Shown piece after piece: positions 15,035-24,634 of a DNA stretch of 64,000 bases (position 1 is the first letter of the stretch; the number at the start of each line of letters is the position of its first letter). The stretch spans positions 1 to 64,000 of the forward strand of contig NZ_PVTJ01000006.1 of assembly GCF_003002955.1 (NCBI RefSeq), given 5' to 3'. A program made the position numbers and the translations under genes. The notes under the pieces were generated by a model, which made no database searches, was not told where the DNA came from, and saw only the letters and a program-made list of their open reading frames with translations. Source of the stretch: Glycomyces artemisiae (GTDB lineage: Bacteria; Actinomycetota; Actinomycetes; Mycobacteriales; Micromonosporaceae).

Positions 15035-15051
15035 TTGCAAACGACTTGCAG
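15035..15051 (+). promoter_or_regulatory. Nur-type operator upstream of the superoxide dismutase gene
   Basis: TTGCAA-ACGAC-TTGCAG matches the Nur (nickel-sensing Fur-family) consensus tTGCaa-N5-ttGCAA at 11 of 12 positions. In Streptomyces coelicolor, Ni-Nur represses sodF through such a site. The site is 53 bases before the ATG, where it would cover the promoter. This is a pattern match only. Confidence 0.6.
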
Positions 15052-15103
15052 TTGTGAAACGGTGGCAACAGTGTTCGAACTGCCGCGATAGAGAGAGGCG
15101 ACG

Positions 15104-15706
15104 ATGACCGTCTACACGCTTCCGGACCTGCCCTACGACTACGGCTCGCTGGAGCCGCACATCAACGGCTACATCCTCGAACTGCACCACGACAAGCACC
15201 ACGCGGCGTACGTCAAGGGCGCCAACGACACCCTGGAGCGCATCGAGGAGGCGCGCGACAAGGGCGACTTCACGTCGATCGTGGGCCTTGAGAAGACCCT
15301 CGCGTTCAACGTCTCCGGGCACGTGCTGCATTCCCTGTATTGGGAGAACATGAGCCCCGACGGCGGGGACCGCCCCGAGGGCGACCTCGCCGACGCCATC
15401 AACGAGTACTTCGGGTCGTTCGAAGGCTTCCACGGGCAGCTCTCGGCGGCGACGACGCTCGTGCAGGGCTCCGGCTGGGGCGTGCTGTCGTACGAGCCGA
15501 CTTCCAAGCGGCTCATCGTGGAGCAGGTCTACGACCACCACGGGAACGTCGCGCAGACCTCGGTGCCGCTGCTCGCGTTCGACGCGTGGGAGCACGCGTA
15601 CTACCTCCAGTACAAGAACGTGCGCCCCGACTTCGTCAAGGCCATGTGGGAGGTCGTGAACTGGCGCGACGTGGCCGCGCGCTACGAGGCGGCCAAGGCC
15701 GCGTAA
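15104..15706 (+). CDS. sodF: Fe/Mn superoxide dismutase (SodF-like)
   Basis: A 200-residue cytoplasmic enzyme that dismutates superoxide. Metal ligands are His28 (ELHHDKHH), His76 (GHVLHSLYW), Asp160 and His164 ([13 protein letters not shown]). The sequence closely follows the SodF proteins of Streptomyces ([31 protein letters not shown]). The metal cannot be decided securely from these residues. The GAGAGAGG ribosome site lies six bases before ATG 15104. A Nur-like box upstream predicts repression by nickel and replacement by Ni-SOD, whose gene is not in this window. Confidence 0.9.
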   Translation: MTVYTLPDLPYDYGSLEPHINGYILELHHDKHHAAYVKGANDTLERIEEARDKGDFTSIVGLEKTLAFNVSGHVLHSLYWENMSPDGGDRPEGDLADAINEYFGSFEGFHGQLSAATTLVQGSGWGVLSYEPTSKRLIVEQVYDHHGNVAQTSVPLLAFDAWEHAYYLQYKNVRPDFVKAMWEVVNWRDVAARYEAAKAA

Positions 15707-15719
15707 GTCCGTTCGGTCT

Positions 15720-15760
15720 CCGGGCCGCGTCCGCTCACCCCCGTGGCGGCCGCGGCCCGG
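15720..15760. terminator. Hairpin between convergent genes
   Basis: A perfect 10-bp inverted repeat (CCGGGCCGCG at 15720-15729, CGCGGCCCGG at 15751-15760) with a 21-nt loop, lying between the stops of the superoxide dismutase and the convergent membrane-protein gene. Confidence 0.55.
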
Positions 15761-15767
15761 TCCCGTC

Positions 15768-16343
15768 TCAGAACGTGAAGTCGGCTTCGTCCTCGGCGCG
15801 GGCCCGCAGGCGCTCCGCGGCGAGGAGGACGGCGATGAGGGGGAGGCCCGCGGCGGCGGCGAGGAGCGGGAGCTGGTCGGCGGGGCCGAACCAGGACGGG
15901 GCGGCGTCCTTGAGGAGCGCGGTCAGCTCGTAGCTCGCCCAGTCGCCGAGCGGGAGGTCGCCCGCGACCTTCGCGATGCCGAACCAGGCGATGATCGCGG
16001 TGCCCGCGGCGCTGAGGCCCACGGTGGCGTGGACCGACCACTGGGGACCGAAGCGGATCGCGACCGCCAAGGCGGCGAACAGGACCGCGACGGCGAGGTA
16101 CGCGACCGCGGAGTCGGTGAACCGGAACCGGACGATCTCGTCGAGGTGCAGGAGGTAGACCTCCACGAAGTCGTCGCCGCGGGCCCGGAGGGCCTCGGCG
16201 GCCCCCGCGCGGGCCTCGGCCGCGGCGATCCACACCGCGACCGCGCACACCAGCGAGACGATCGCCACCGCCGCCGTCGTCAGGAAGGCCGCCCGCGAAC
16301 GGCGCGGGGCGGGGTCCGGGAGCCCGGTCAGCGGTCGGAACAT
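15768..16343 (-). CDS. Hypothetical four-helix membrane protein
   Basis: A 191-residue integral membrane protein with helices at about 20-42, 76-96, 103-124 and 157-176 and an extracytoplasmic loop at about 44-72. No family is recognised. ATG 16343 is preceded by CGGAG at seven bases. It is flanked by a convergent superoxide dismutase and a divergent YwqK-like gene, so it seems to be a single transcription unit with no functional hint from context. Confidence 0.6.
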   Translation of the reverse strand: MFRPLTGLPDPAPRRSRAAFLTTAAVAIVSLVCAVAVWIAAAEARAGAAEALRARGDDFVEVYLLHLDEIVRFRFTDSAVAYLAVAVLFAALAVAIRFGPQWSVHATVGLSAAGTAIIAWFGIAKVAGDLPLGDWASYELTALLKDAAPSWFGPADQLPLLAAAAGLPLIAVLLAAERLRARAEDEADFTF

Positions 16344-16442
16344 GGGAGTCTCCGATCATCGAGTGATATTCCATCCTACGAGGTCCCGGCCCGACGTGCC
16401 CGAACCGGCCCGTCCAGGCGTGAGCGCGCCTAGGGTGAGGGC

Positions 16443-16868
16443 ATGGGCGAATCGACAGCACCGCGGCCGGAGGACTGCCCCGACGAGCTCGACGCGCAGG
16501 GGCGCAAGACCGGCCTGTGGTCGGACCGGGACCAGCACGGCGGATACATGGTCGGCGAGTACGGCGAGGGCCGCCGCCAGGGCGTGTGGCGCCACTACGG
16601 CGACGACGGGCGGCTCAGATCCGAAGGGCCCTTTCAGGACGGGCTCGTCGCGGGCCGGTGGACCTGGTGGCGCGCCAACGGCGAACTGCTCCAGCGCGGC
16701 GGCTTCGACGACGCCGAGGCCAAGCACGGCCTCTGGGAGCGCTGGACCGCCGAGGGCGCGCCCCTCGACCGCGGCGAGTACGACCACGGCCGCAAGACCG
16801 GCGAGTGGACCGCGTTCAACCCCGACGGGACCGTCCGCAAGACCACGAGGCACCGGCCGCGGAAGTGA
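16443..16868 (+). CDS. MORN-like repeat protein (YwqK family)
   Basis: A 141-residue protein built of MORN-like units (GLWS, GGYMVGEYGEGRRQGVW, GPFQDGLVAGRWTWW, GLWERW, GEYDHGRKTGEW), about four to five repeats. YwqK-family proteins include antitoxins against YwqJ deaminases, but most are uncharacterised, and no toxin gene is next to this one. TAGGGT lies six bases before the ATG and no ribosome site is visible, so the message is probably leaderless. Confidence 0.7.
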   Translation: MGESTAPRPEDCPDELDAQGRKTGLWSDRDQHGGYMVGEYGEGRRQGVWRHYGDDGRLRSEGPFQDGLVAGRWTWWRANGELLQRGGFDDAEAKHGLWERWTAEGAPLDRGEYDHGRKTGEWTAFNPDGTVRKTTRHRPRK

Positions 16869-16884
16869 CCGCTAGCCTCATCCG

Positions 16885-17748
16885 ATGAGGGTTCTGCACC
16901 TTTCTGACACGCACCTGACCGGCGACGGTTCCTTGCACCGCACCGGCATCGACGCCAAGGCGGCGCTCGCCGGGCTCCTCGCGCACCTGGAGCCGCTGCG
17001 CCGCATCGACCTCGTCGTCGTCACCGGCGACATCGCCGACGACGGCGCGACGGGCGCTTACGAACTCGCCCGCGACCTCATCGGCGCCTACGCCGCCGAC
17101 CGCGGCGCGCCCGTCCTCTTCACCACCGGCAACGCCGACGACCGCCGGAACTTCACCGAGGTCCTCGGCAGCGGCCACCTCGGGCCCTCCGGCGGCCCGT
17201 GCGCGGTCGACGCCGTCGACGGCCCCGACCGGGCCGCGGCCACCGCCCGCGACGGCATCAGGTTCGTCACCCTCGACACGCTCGTCCCCGGGAAGGTCCA
17301 CGGCCGCATCGGCACCGCGCAGCTCGCCTGGCTCCGCGGCCTCCTCGCCGCCCCCGCCCCGCGCGGCACCGTCCTCGCCTTCCACCACCCGCCCATCCGG
17401 TTCCCCAACGCGATCCAGGAACCCCCGACGCTCATCAACCCCGGCGACCTCGCCGAGGCGATCGACGGCACCGACGTGCGCGTGATCCTCACCGGCCACT
17501 ACCACCTCCAGCTCGCCGGCAGGCTCGGCCCGGCCATGGTCTGGACCGGCCCCGCCGTCGTCAACCGCCGCGACCTCTCCTGCGGCGACGACGCCGTCAG
17601 GTACGTCGCCGGATCGGCGGCCACCCTCATCGACCTCGCCGACCCCGCGGCCCCCGTCTTCCACACCCTCCAAGCGGGCACGACGATCGCCGAGATCGGC
17701 GGCGAGCAGCTCCGGGAAGCCTTGCAGGGCACCAGCCCCGACGACTGA
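16885..17748 (+). CDS. Calcineurin-like metallophosphoesterase (CpdA/Icc-like) with altered GNHD motif
   Basis: A 287-residue predicted phosphodiesterase. The metal motifs are Asp8 and His10 (LSDTHL), Asp49 (TGDIAD), Asn83, His in FHHP and GHYH near the C-terminal half. The fourth motif is TGNADD, where Ala84 replaces the catalytic His of GNHD/E, so leaving-group protonation may be lost or done by another residue. The relatives cleave cyclic nucleotides or other phosphodiesters. TAGCCT is six bases before ATG 16885 (leaderless candidate), inside the end of the preceding gene. Confidence 0.75.
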   Translation: MRVLHLSDTHLTGDGSLHRTGIDAKAALAGLLAHLEPLRRIDLVVVTGDIADDGATGAYELARDLIGAYAADRGAPVLFTTGNADDRRNFTEVLGSGHLGPSGGPCAVDAVDGPDRAAATARDGIRFVTLDTLVPGKVHGRIGTAQLAWLRGLLAAPAPRGTVLAFHHPPIRFPNAIQEPPTLINPGDLAEAIDGTDVRVILTGHYHLQLAGRLGPAMVWTGPAVVNRRDLSCGDDAVRYVAGSAATLIDLADPAAPVFHTLQAGTTIAEIGGEQLREALQGTSPDD

Positions 17749-17750
17749 AC

Positions 17751-17795
17751 GCGGGACGGGAGGCCGGACAGGGGGGAACCGGCCTCCCGTCCCGC
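17751..17795. terminator. Strong bidirectional terminator
   Basis: A perfect 17-bp stem (GCGGGACGGGAGGCCGG at 17751-17767, CCGGCCTCCCGTCCCGC at 17779-17795) with an 11-nt loop, between the phosphoesterase and the last gene of the leftward peptide-transport operon. Confidence 0.85.
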
Positions 17796-17801
17796 AGCGG
17801 G

Positions 17802-18831
<1,030 letters not shown>

Positions 18832-18842
<11 letters not shown>

Positions 18843-19869
18843 CGGCGTAGACCTCCTCGGCGAAGTGGCAGCGGGAGCCGTGGAACTCCGCGGGCTCGGC
18901 CCACGGCGGCACCTCGGTCTTGCACTTGTCCTCCGCGGCGAAGCACCGCGGGTGGAACGGGCAGCCGCCCGGCAGCCGCGCCGGGTTCGGCGGCAGCCCG
19001 CCGATCACCTCCAGCTCCTGGCCCACCGTGTCCACGCGCGGGATCGCGCGCAGCAGCGCCTTCGTGTACGGGTGCGCCGGGCGCTTGAACACGTCCCGGA
19101 TGCCCGCCCGCTCCACGACCTCGCCCGCGTACATGACCGCCACCTCGTCCGCGACGTCGGCGACCACGCCGAGGTCGTGCGTGATGAGGATCAGGCCCAT
19201 GCGCCGCTCGGTCTGGATGCGCTTGAGCAGCCGCATGATCTGCGCCTGCACCGTCACGTCCAGGGCCGTCGTCGGCTCGTCGGCGATGAGGACCTCCGGG
19301 TCGAGCGCGAGCGCCATCGCGATCATCACGCGCTGGCGCATGCCCCCGGAGAACTGGTGCGGATAGTGCCCGACGCGGTTCTTCGCGTCGGGGATGCCCA
19401 CCTGGTCGAGCAGCTCGATCGCCTTGAGCCGGGCCTCCTTGCGGCTGGTGCCGCGGTGGACGCGGAACAGCTCGCCGATCTGGAAGCCGACCGACCACAG
19501 GGGGTTGAGCGCGGACAGGGCGTCCTGGAAGACGATCGCGATGTGGTTGCCGCGCACCGCCCTGCGGGTCTCCTCGTTCTGCTCAAGGAGGTCCACGCCG
19601 TGGAGGCGCACCGCCCCGCCGGTGATCTTCGCGGGCGGGGTGTCGAGGATGCCCATGATCGCCTGGGAGGTCACGGACTTCCCGGAGCCGGACTCGCCGA
19701 CGACGGCGAGCGTGCGGCCCTGCTCCAAGGTGAAGCTCGCGCCGCGCACGGCGGGGATGCGCTCGCCTCGCACCCGGAACTCCACGTGCAGTCCGTCCAC
19801 TTCGAGCAGCGGCGAGTTGAAGTCGGCGCCCGGGAGGGTGTCGCCGATGACGCGTACGGTCTCTGCCAC
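18832..19869 (-). CDS. Oligo/dipeptide ABC importer, ATP-binding protein (OppD/DppD type)
   Basis: A 345-residue ATPase partner of the downstream OppF-like protein. It has Walker [13 protein letters not shown]-loop [12 protein letters not shown], signature [15 protein letters not shown], Walker [14 protein letters not shown], His switch [11 protein letters not shown], and a Cys-rich C-terminal domain ([15 protein letters not shown]). GTG 19869 is chosen because GAGGTGA lies six bases upstream; GTG 19878, which overlaps the permease stop as GTGA, is an alternative that adds three residues. Confidence 0.9.
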
Positions 19870-19874
19870 CGCTG

Positions 19875-20795
19875 TCACCTCAGTTTCGGGTCGAGGGCGT
19901 CGCGCAGGGCGTCCCCGAAGGTCGCGAACGCGAACACGGTCAGGATGAGCAGGCCCAGCGGCCACGCGAAGAGGTAGACGTACCCGCCGCCGGCCCACTC
20001 GGTGCCCTTGGACAGCAGCACGCCCCAGCTGGTCGCGGGCGGCTGCACGCCGATGCCGAGCACCGCCAGCGCCGCCTCGGTGACGATGATGCCGCCGATG
20101 GTGGTGGGGACGACGGCCGTGACCGGGACGATCGCGTTCGGCAGGATGTGCTTGAACATGATCCGGCGGTCCGAGGCGCCCAGGCACTTCGCGGCGACCA
20201 CGTAGTCGAGATTCTTCGTCTCCAGCGTGGCCGCGCGCGTGTACCGGCAGAACTCCATCCACCCGAACAGCGAGAGGGCGAGGAACGGCACGGCGATCGT
20301 CTCGGCCAGCGTGTCGGTGGAGACGCGACCGCGGAACAGGCTCAGGATCAGGACCGCGCCCATGAGCATCGGGATCACGATGAACACGTCGAGCGCGCGG
20401 GAGATGAGCGTGTCGAGCCAGCCGCCGTAGTAGCCCGCCAGGATGCCCAGGATCAGCCCCACCACGACCGACGCGACGATGACGCTCAGCGCCAGCGCGA
20501 TGGTGGGCCGGGTGCCGTGGACGAGCGTCGCGGCGAAGTCGCAGCCGAACGCGTCGGTCCCCAGTGGATGCTCGCCGGTGAACCAGGTCCCGGGCCGCTG
20601 CTTGGCGTCGCGGCCGAAGCACACCGTGGGGTCCTGGTCGGTGAACAGGGAGGGGAACGCGGCCATCGCGAACACGAACAGCAGCACGAGGCTCGCGATG
20701 ATGACGTCGGGGCGCTTGCGCATGGTCCGGAAGGCGTCCGACCAGAGGGACGCCTGCCGCTCGGCGGTCGGCGTCGGGGCGGTCAGCTCACTCAT
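19875..20795 (-). CDS. Oligo/dipeptide ABC importer, permease (OppC/DppC type)
   Basis: A 306-residue inner-membrane permease with about six helices and the N-terminal OppC region. The EAA loop that docks the ATPase is visible as VVAAKCLGASDRRIMFKHILP. The extracellular loop after helix 1 holds two extra cysteines (TVCFGRD, FGCDFA). Its ATG overlaps the dppB-like gene by eight bases. Confidence 0.9.
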   Translation of the reverse strand: MSELTAPTPTAERQASLWSDAFRTMRKRPDVIIASLVLLFVFAMAAFPSLFTDQDPTVCFGRDAKQRPGTWFTGEHPLGTDAFGCDFAATLVHGTRPTIALALSVIVASVVVGLILGILAGYYGGWLDTLISRALDVFIVIPMLMGAVLILSLFRGRVSTDTLAETIAVPFLALSLFGWMEFCRYTRAATLETKNLDYVVAAKCLGASDRRIMFKHILPNAIVPVTAVVPTTIGGIIVTEAALAVLGIGVQPPATSWGVLLSKGTEWAGGGYVYLFAWPLGLLILTVFAFATFGDALRDALDPKLR

Positions 20796-21798
20796 AGCGG
20801 ATCCTCGGGTCGAGTACGGCGTAGAGCAGGTCGACGATCAGGCTCACGAACACCACGACCACCGCCGAGACCGTGAGGCCGACGATGACGAGGTTGCCCT
20901 CCTGGCGCTGCACCGCCTGGAAGATCATGCGGCCCATCCCGGGGATGCCCATGACGCCCTCGGTGAGGACGGCGCCGGAGAGCATGAACGCGAACAGGAA
21001 CCCGATGCCGGTGATGATCGGGATCATCGAGTTGCGGATGACGTGGACGATCGTGATGCGCAGCGGCTTGAGGCCCTTGGCCTTCGCGGTTCTCACGAAG
21101 TCCGAGCCGAGGTTCTCCAGCTGGCTGGCGCGGATCAGGCGCGTCATGGAGGCGAGGCCGACGGTGCCGACGATGATGCCCGGGATGATGATCGTCGTCC
21201 ACGGGTAGTCGGGGTTGTAGTTCGGTCTGAACACCTGGCCCATGAACGACTCGGTTCCCCAGATGTCCCTGGCCCACCGGGTGAGCGGCACCGCCACGAT
21301 GTACACGTAGGACAGCAGGATGAGGAAGACCGGGATCGAGTCGGCGAGGATCGTGGTGCCGCGCACGGTGTGGTCGATGAACTTGCCGCGGTGGCGGGCG
21401 GCCCAGGTGCCGAGCACCATCGAGACGGCCACCAGCGTGATCGTCGCGAAGATGAACAGCCGCAGCGTGTTCGGGATGTAGATCGCCAGGAGCTGGCCGA
21501 CGTCCCGGTTGCCGTTGAGGGTGGTGCCGAAGTCGCCCTGCACGAAGTTCTGGAGGCGGTCGACGAACGGGGCCAGGCACGGGTCGCCCGTGCGCTCGTA
21601 GCACTTGTTGTCGAGGCCGTAGAGGCGTTCGACCTGGGCGAGCATGCCCGGGTCGGGGGTGCGGTCGCCGCCGAAGAACAGCAGTGCCGGATTGCCCCTG
21701 ATCTGGACCGACAGCGCGGTCAGGTAGTGGAGGAGGAAGAGCACGATCCCCAGGGTGAGCAGGGCCTGGAGGAGTCGGCGGATCACATAGCGTCCCAT
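20788..21798 (-). CDS. Oligo/dipeptide ABC importer, permease (OppB/DppB type)
   Basis: A 336-residue permease that pairs with the OppC-like protein. It begins MGRYVIRRLLQALLTLGIV, typical of OppB, and has the EAA-type loop VRTAKAKGLKPLRITIVHVIRN. An extra segment with two cysteines (NKCYERTGDPC) sits in the first periplasmic loop. ATG 21798 has GGAAAG five bases upstream. A large hairpin separates it from the binding-protein gene. Confidence 0.9.
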   Translation of the reverse strand: MGRYVIRRLLQALLTLGIVLFLLHYLTALSVQIRGNPALLFFGGDRTPDPGMLAQVERLYGLDNKCYERTGDPCLAPFVDRLQNFVQGDFGTTLNGNRDVGQLLAIYIPNTLRLFIFATITLVAVSMVLGTWAARHRGKFIDHTVRGTTILADSIPVFLILLSYVYIVAVPLTRWARDIWGTESFMGQVFRPNYNPDYPWTTIIIPGIIVGTVGLASMTRLIRASQLENLGSDFVRTAKAKGLKPLRITIVHVIRNSMIPIITGIGFLFAFMLSGAVLTEGVMGIPGMGRMIFQAVQRQEGNLVIVGLTVSAVVVVFVSLIVDLLYAVLDPRIRYE

Positions 21799-21820
21799 TG
21801 GTTCTTTCCAGTTCCAGAAT

Positions 21821-21879
21821 CCGCCGGGCGGGGGCCGCCGCGGCGCGCTCTCGCGGCCGCGGCGGCTCCGCCCGGGCGG
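21821..21879 (-). other. Large hairpin between binding-protein and permease genes
   Basis: Inner perfect stem CCGCCGCGGC (21835-21844) with GCCGCGGCGG (21856-21865), and outer arms CCGCCGGGCGG (21821-21831) with CCGCCCGGGCGG (21868-21879), one base out of register. It lies 18 bases past the binding-protein stop. Such structures often protect the upstream message or partly terminate, which raises binding-protein level over permease. Confidence 0.65.
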
Positions 21880-21896
21880 TCTTCAGTTGTCGGGCG

Positions 21897-23570
21897 CTAC
21901 TCGGCGATCGTGACTTCGCGCAGCTCGCAGTCGCCGCCCGGTCCGCTGTAGATCGGGTGGACGTACACGTTCTCGAGCCGCTCGGTGTAGAAGTAGTTGA
22001 ACCGCTCGCCGAACACCGGGACGCTCGGCATGTCGTTGGCGAGGATGGCCTCGGCCTCGGCGTAGAGCGCGACGGCCTCGTCGAGGGTCGCGGCGGAGCC
22101 GGCCTCGGCGATCTTCGCGTCGTACTCGGCGTTCTCGTAGCCCTGGTCGTTGACCGAGGCGCCGCCGCCGTAGATCGGCTCCAGGTAGTTCTCGTTCAGG
22201 TTGTAGTCCGGGCTCCAGCCGGAGCGGAACGGGCCGTCGACGCCGTGCTCCTCGCGGGTGGCGAGGAACTCGGGGAAGTCGAGCGTGACGAGCTCGTACT
22301 CGATGCCCAGCGACTGGGAGATCGAGTCGCCGATGGCGCGGAAGATGTCCACGTTGTCGGCCGCGTCGTTGACCCAGATCTGCATCTTCTCGCCCTCGGG
22401 CCAACCGCCGGCCTCCTCCAGGAGCGCGGCCGCGGCCTCGGGGTCGTAGGTGCAGTACTCGCCGCAGGAGTGCGTGCCGCCGCCGAGGATCGATTCGGGC
22501 ACCCACTGGTCGAGCGCGTAGAAGCGCTCGGGACCGACGACGTTCGCGACGCCCTCGCGGTCGATCGCCATCGAGATGGCGCGGCGCACGTTGACGTCCT
22601 GGTACTGCGGGTCGTAGAGCGGGAACGCGAGCATGAGGATCGACGGGTCGTCCTGCTGGATGTGGCGCGACTCCAGGTCGGGGTCGTTCATCGCGTTCTC
22701 GTAGTCGGCCGCGGTCGGGCGGCAGACGTCGATGTCGCCGGTCAGGAAGTCCGCCCAGCAGTCGTCGCCTTCGAGGTAGACCTTCCAGTTGACGGCGTCG
22801 ATGTGCGCCGGCATGTCGCCCGCGTAGTCCTCCCAGCGGACGGCGGTGCCGCCGCTCTCGATGTCATAGGGCTCCTCGAACATGAAGGGGCCGTTGCCGA
22901 TCGGCTTGGCCTCGCAGGCTTCGAGGTCGGCCAGGCACTCCTCGGCGACCGGGTAGAACGCCTCGTAGCCGAGCATCGTCGGGAAGCCGATGAACGGGGC
23001 GGAGAGCTTGACCTCGATGGTGAGGTCGTCGACGGCGGTCACGCCGGAGAGGTGGGTGACGTCGATCGGGGCCCACTCGGGGACCTCCGGGTCGGCCCAC
23101 TGGTCCTCGGGCAGCGGGTCGGGGTTCATCTCCGCGTAGCCCTCGAAGGTCGCGAAGAAGTAGTTGAGCGGCAGGGAGTTGGACGCGAGGGCGGTCCGGT
23201 CCCAGGAGCGGATGAAGGCGTCGGCGTTCACCGGCTCGCCGTTCTGGAAGGTCAGGCCGTCCTTGATCTTGATCGTCCAGACCGTGTTGTCCTCCGAGGA
23301 GATGTCCTCGGCCACCAGGTTCTCCGGCTCGCCGGTCTCGCGGTCGTAGTAGACCAGGCCGTCGTAGACGTTCTTCATGATCCGGTAGCCCTCGGACTCG
23401 CCGGAGCCGCCTGGGACGAGGCTGCGGATCTCGCCGATCTGCATGTTGACGGTGCCGCCGCTGCCGCCGCCCTCGCCGTCGACATCGCTTTCATCGCCGC
23501 TACAGGCAGCGGTGGTTACCGCGAGCCCGGCGGCCGCAAGCGCGGCCACCGTCATTCGCATTCGTCGCAC
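21897..23570 (-). CDS. Peptide ABC importer substrate-binding lipoprotein (family 5)
   Basis: A 557-residue extracytoplasmic receptor. A lipoprotein signal (MRMTVAALAAAGLAVTTAAC) ends at the cysteine before SGDESD, followed by a Gly-rich linker. The SBP family 5 core shows EGYRIMKNVYDGLVYYD, WTIKIKDGLTFQNGEPVNADAF, and VRRAISMAIDREGVANVV. It captures an oligopeptide or similar solute for the four downstream genes. GTG 23570 follows CTGGAG at eight bases; upstream Met/Val codons would spoil the signal peptide. Confidence 0.9.
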   Translation of the reverse strand: MRRMRMTVAALAAAGLAVTTAACSGDESDVDGEGGGSGGTVNMQIGEIRSLVPGGSGESEGYRIMKNVYDGLVYYDRETGEPENLVAEDISSEDNTVWTIKIKDGLTFQNGEPVNADAFIRSWDRTALASNSLPLNYFFATFEGYAEMNPDPLPEDQWADPEVPEWAPIDVTHLSGVTAVDDLTIEVKLSAPFIGFPTMLGYEAFYPVAEECLADLEACEAKPIGNGPFMFEEPYDIESGGTAVRWEDYAGDMPAHIDAVNWKVYLEGDDCWADFLTGDIDVCRPTAADYENAMNDPDLESRHIQQDDPSILMLAFPLYDPQYQDVNVRRAISMAIDREGVANVVGPERFYALDQWVPESILGGGTHSCGEYCTYDPEAAAALLEEAGGWPEGEKMQIWVNDAADNVDIFRAIGDSISQSLGIEYELVTLDFPEFLATREEHGVDGPFRSGWSPDYNLNENYLEPIYGGGASVNDQGYENAEYDAKIAEAGSAATLDEAVALYAEAEAILANDMPSVPVFGERFNYFYTERLENVYVHPIYSGPGGDCELREVTIAE

Positions 23571-23694
23571 TGGGAACGCTCCAGGGTGTGAGTGGGTCGT
23601 GGGATAACTCACACGATGTCGCACAACACAACAGAATAAAAGAGTGCGTTGTGAAATCGTTACCTGTCGGACGGTAAGCAGAGACCTTGCACGT

Positions 23695-23738
23695 GCAGAC
23701 CTCTGACGGTCTGCCCGCCTATATCCCGCTTTGCGGGA
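23695..23738. terminator. Weak hairpins downstream of the PfkB-like gene
   Basis: GCAGACC/GGTCTGC (23695-23701, 23708-23714) and TCCCGC-TTT-GCGGGA (23724-23738) lie in the 205-bp gap before the binding-protein gene. Either could end the PfkB-like transcript; they could also form part of the peptide operon's leader. No confident promoter was found here. Confidence 0.35.
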
Positions 23739-23775
23739 GCGGAGTTGTCGTTGCGGGACAATACGACCCTTGAGT

Positions 23776-24480
23776 TCAATCCGGCAACAGGTATGCGGAC
23801 GCCTCGGCCGCCGCGGCGGGTCCGTAGGACTGCTCCAGGCGGTTCACGAAGTCCACGGGATTGACCGAGTAGCCCTGCGGGCCGACCGATTCGAGCGCCA
23901 GCGCGGTGAGCTGGCTGCCGACCTCGGAGGCGCGGCGCAGGCTCATGCCCCAGCCGAGCCCGGCGAGGAGCCCGGCGGTGAACGCCTCGACGCCTCCGGC
24001 GGGGTCGATGATCTCGCGGGCGCGGGCGAAGGGGACGCGCACGCGGTCCATGTCGTGCCCGGCGATCTCGACGCCGTCCTGGTCGAGCGTGGTCACGCGG
24101 ACGCGGACGCGCTCCAGGATCTCGTCGTCGGCGAGGCCGGTCGTGGCCTGGAGCAGGTGGTAGCGGTGCTCGCTGGTGACGAGGAACTTGGCGCCGGTGA
24201 GGAACTCGACGGCCTCCTCGCCTTCCAGGTCGCCGGGGTCGGCGCTGAACTCCAGGCCGAGGTCGCGGGCCTGGTCGGCGTAGGCGTGCATGGCCTTGGG
24301 CTCGGCCGGGCCGATGTGGATGAGCCCGAGGGACCCGCCGCGCTCCATGACCTCGATGAGGTCGAGCTCGTCGCCGCCGAGGACGACCGGGGACTGCCCG
24401 AGGCGGGCGAGGCCGGTGCCGACGGCTTCGGCGGTGGTGCCGGTGACGGCGGTCTTCATGCCTTGCACGACAAGTGCCAC
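23776..24480 (-). CDS. Degenerate PfkB-family sugar kinase-like protein
   Basis: A 234-residue protein whose fold order matches PfkB/ribokinase proteins (normally about 300-330 residues), but whose N-terminal third is shortened. The PfkB signature near the C-terminus reads DPAGGVEAF (159-167) where active enzymes have DPxGxGDxF, so the catalytic Asp is Glu165 and the anion-hole glycines are disturbed. The C-terminal helices (AGLLAGLGWGMSLRRASEVGS) are intact. It probably binds a ligand without phosphorylating it, or is a decaying gene. Neighbouring erpA and nadA are also beside a PfkB-type kinase gene in Streptomyces as I recall. GTG start at 24480 after GAGGA. Confidence 0.65.
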   Translation of the reverse strand: MALVVQGMKTAVTGTTAEAVGTGLARLGQSPVVLGGDELDLIEVMERGGSLGLIHIGPAEPKAMHAYADQARDLGLEFSADPGDLEGEEAVEFLTGAKFLVTSEHRYHLLQATTGLADDEILERVRVRVTTLDQDGVEIAGHDMDRVRVPFARAREIIDPAGGVEAFTAGLLAGLGWGMSLRRASEVGSQLTALALESVGPQGYSVNPVDFVNRLEQSYGPAAAAEASAYLLPD

Positions 24481-24583
24481 TGAGATGGTCCTCGCATCAG
24501 TCGGGGACTGGAAGATCGGAAAAGGAATTCGCGGGACGAAAGCGATGCGTCCGGCGGGGGGCGCTCAGCCTAGCGCACGGCGA

Positions 24584-24614
24584 AGCCCGGTCGGCGAAAG
24601 CGTCCGACCGGGCT
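24584..24614. terminator. Hairpin terminator after erpA
   Basis: A perfect 11-bp stem (AGCCCGGTCGG at 24584-24594, CCGACCGGGCT at 24604-24614) with a 9-nt loop, 20 bases past the erpA stop. Confidence 0.75.
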
Positions 24615-24634
24615 GCGCGAGTCTGGCCGGGGGC

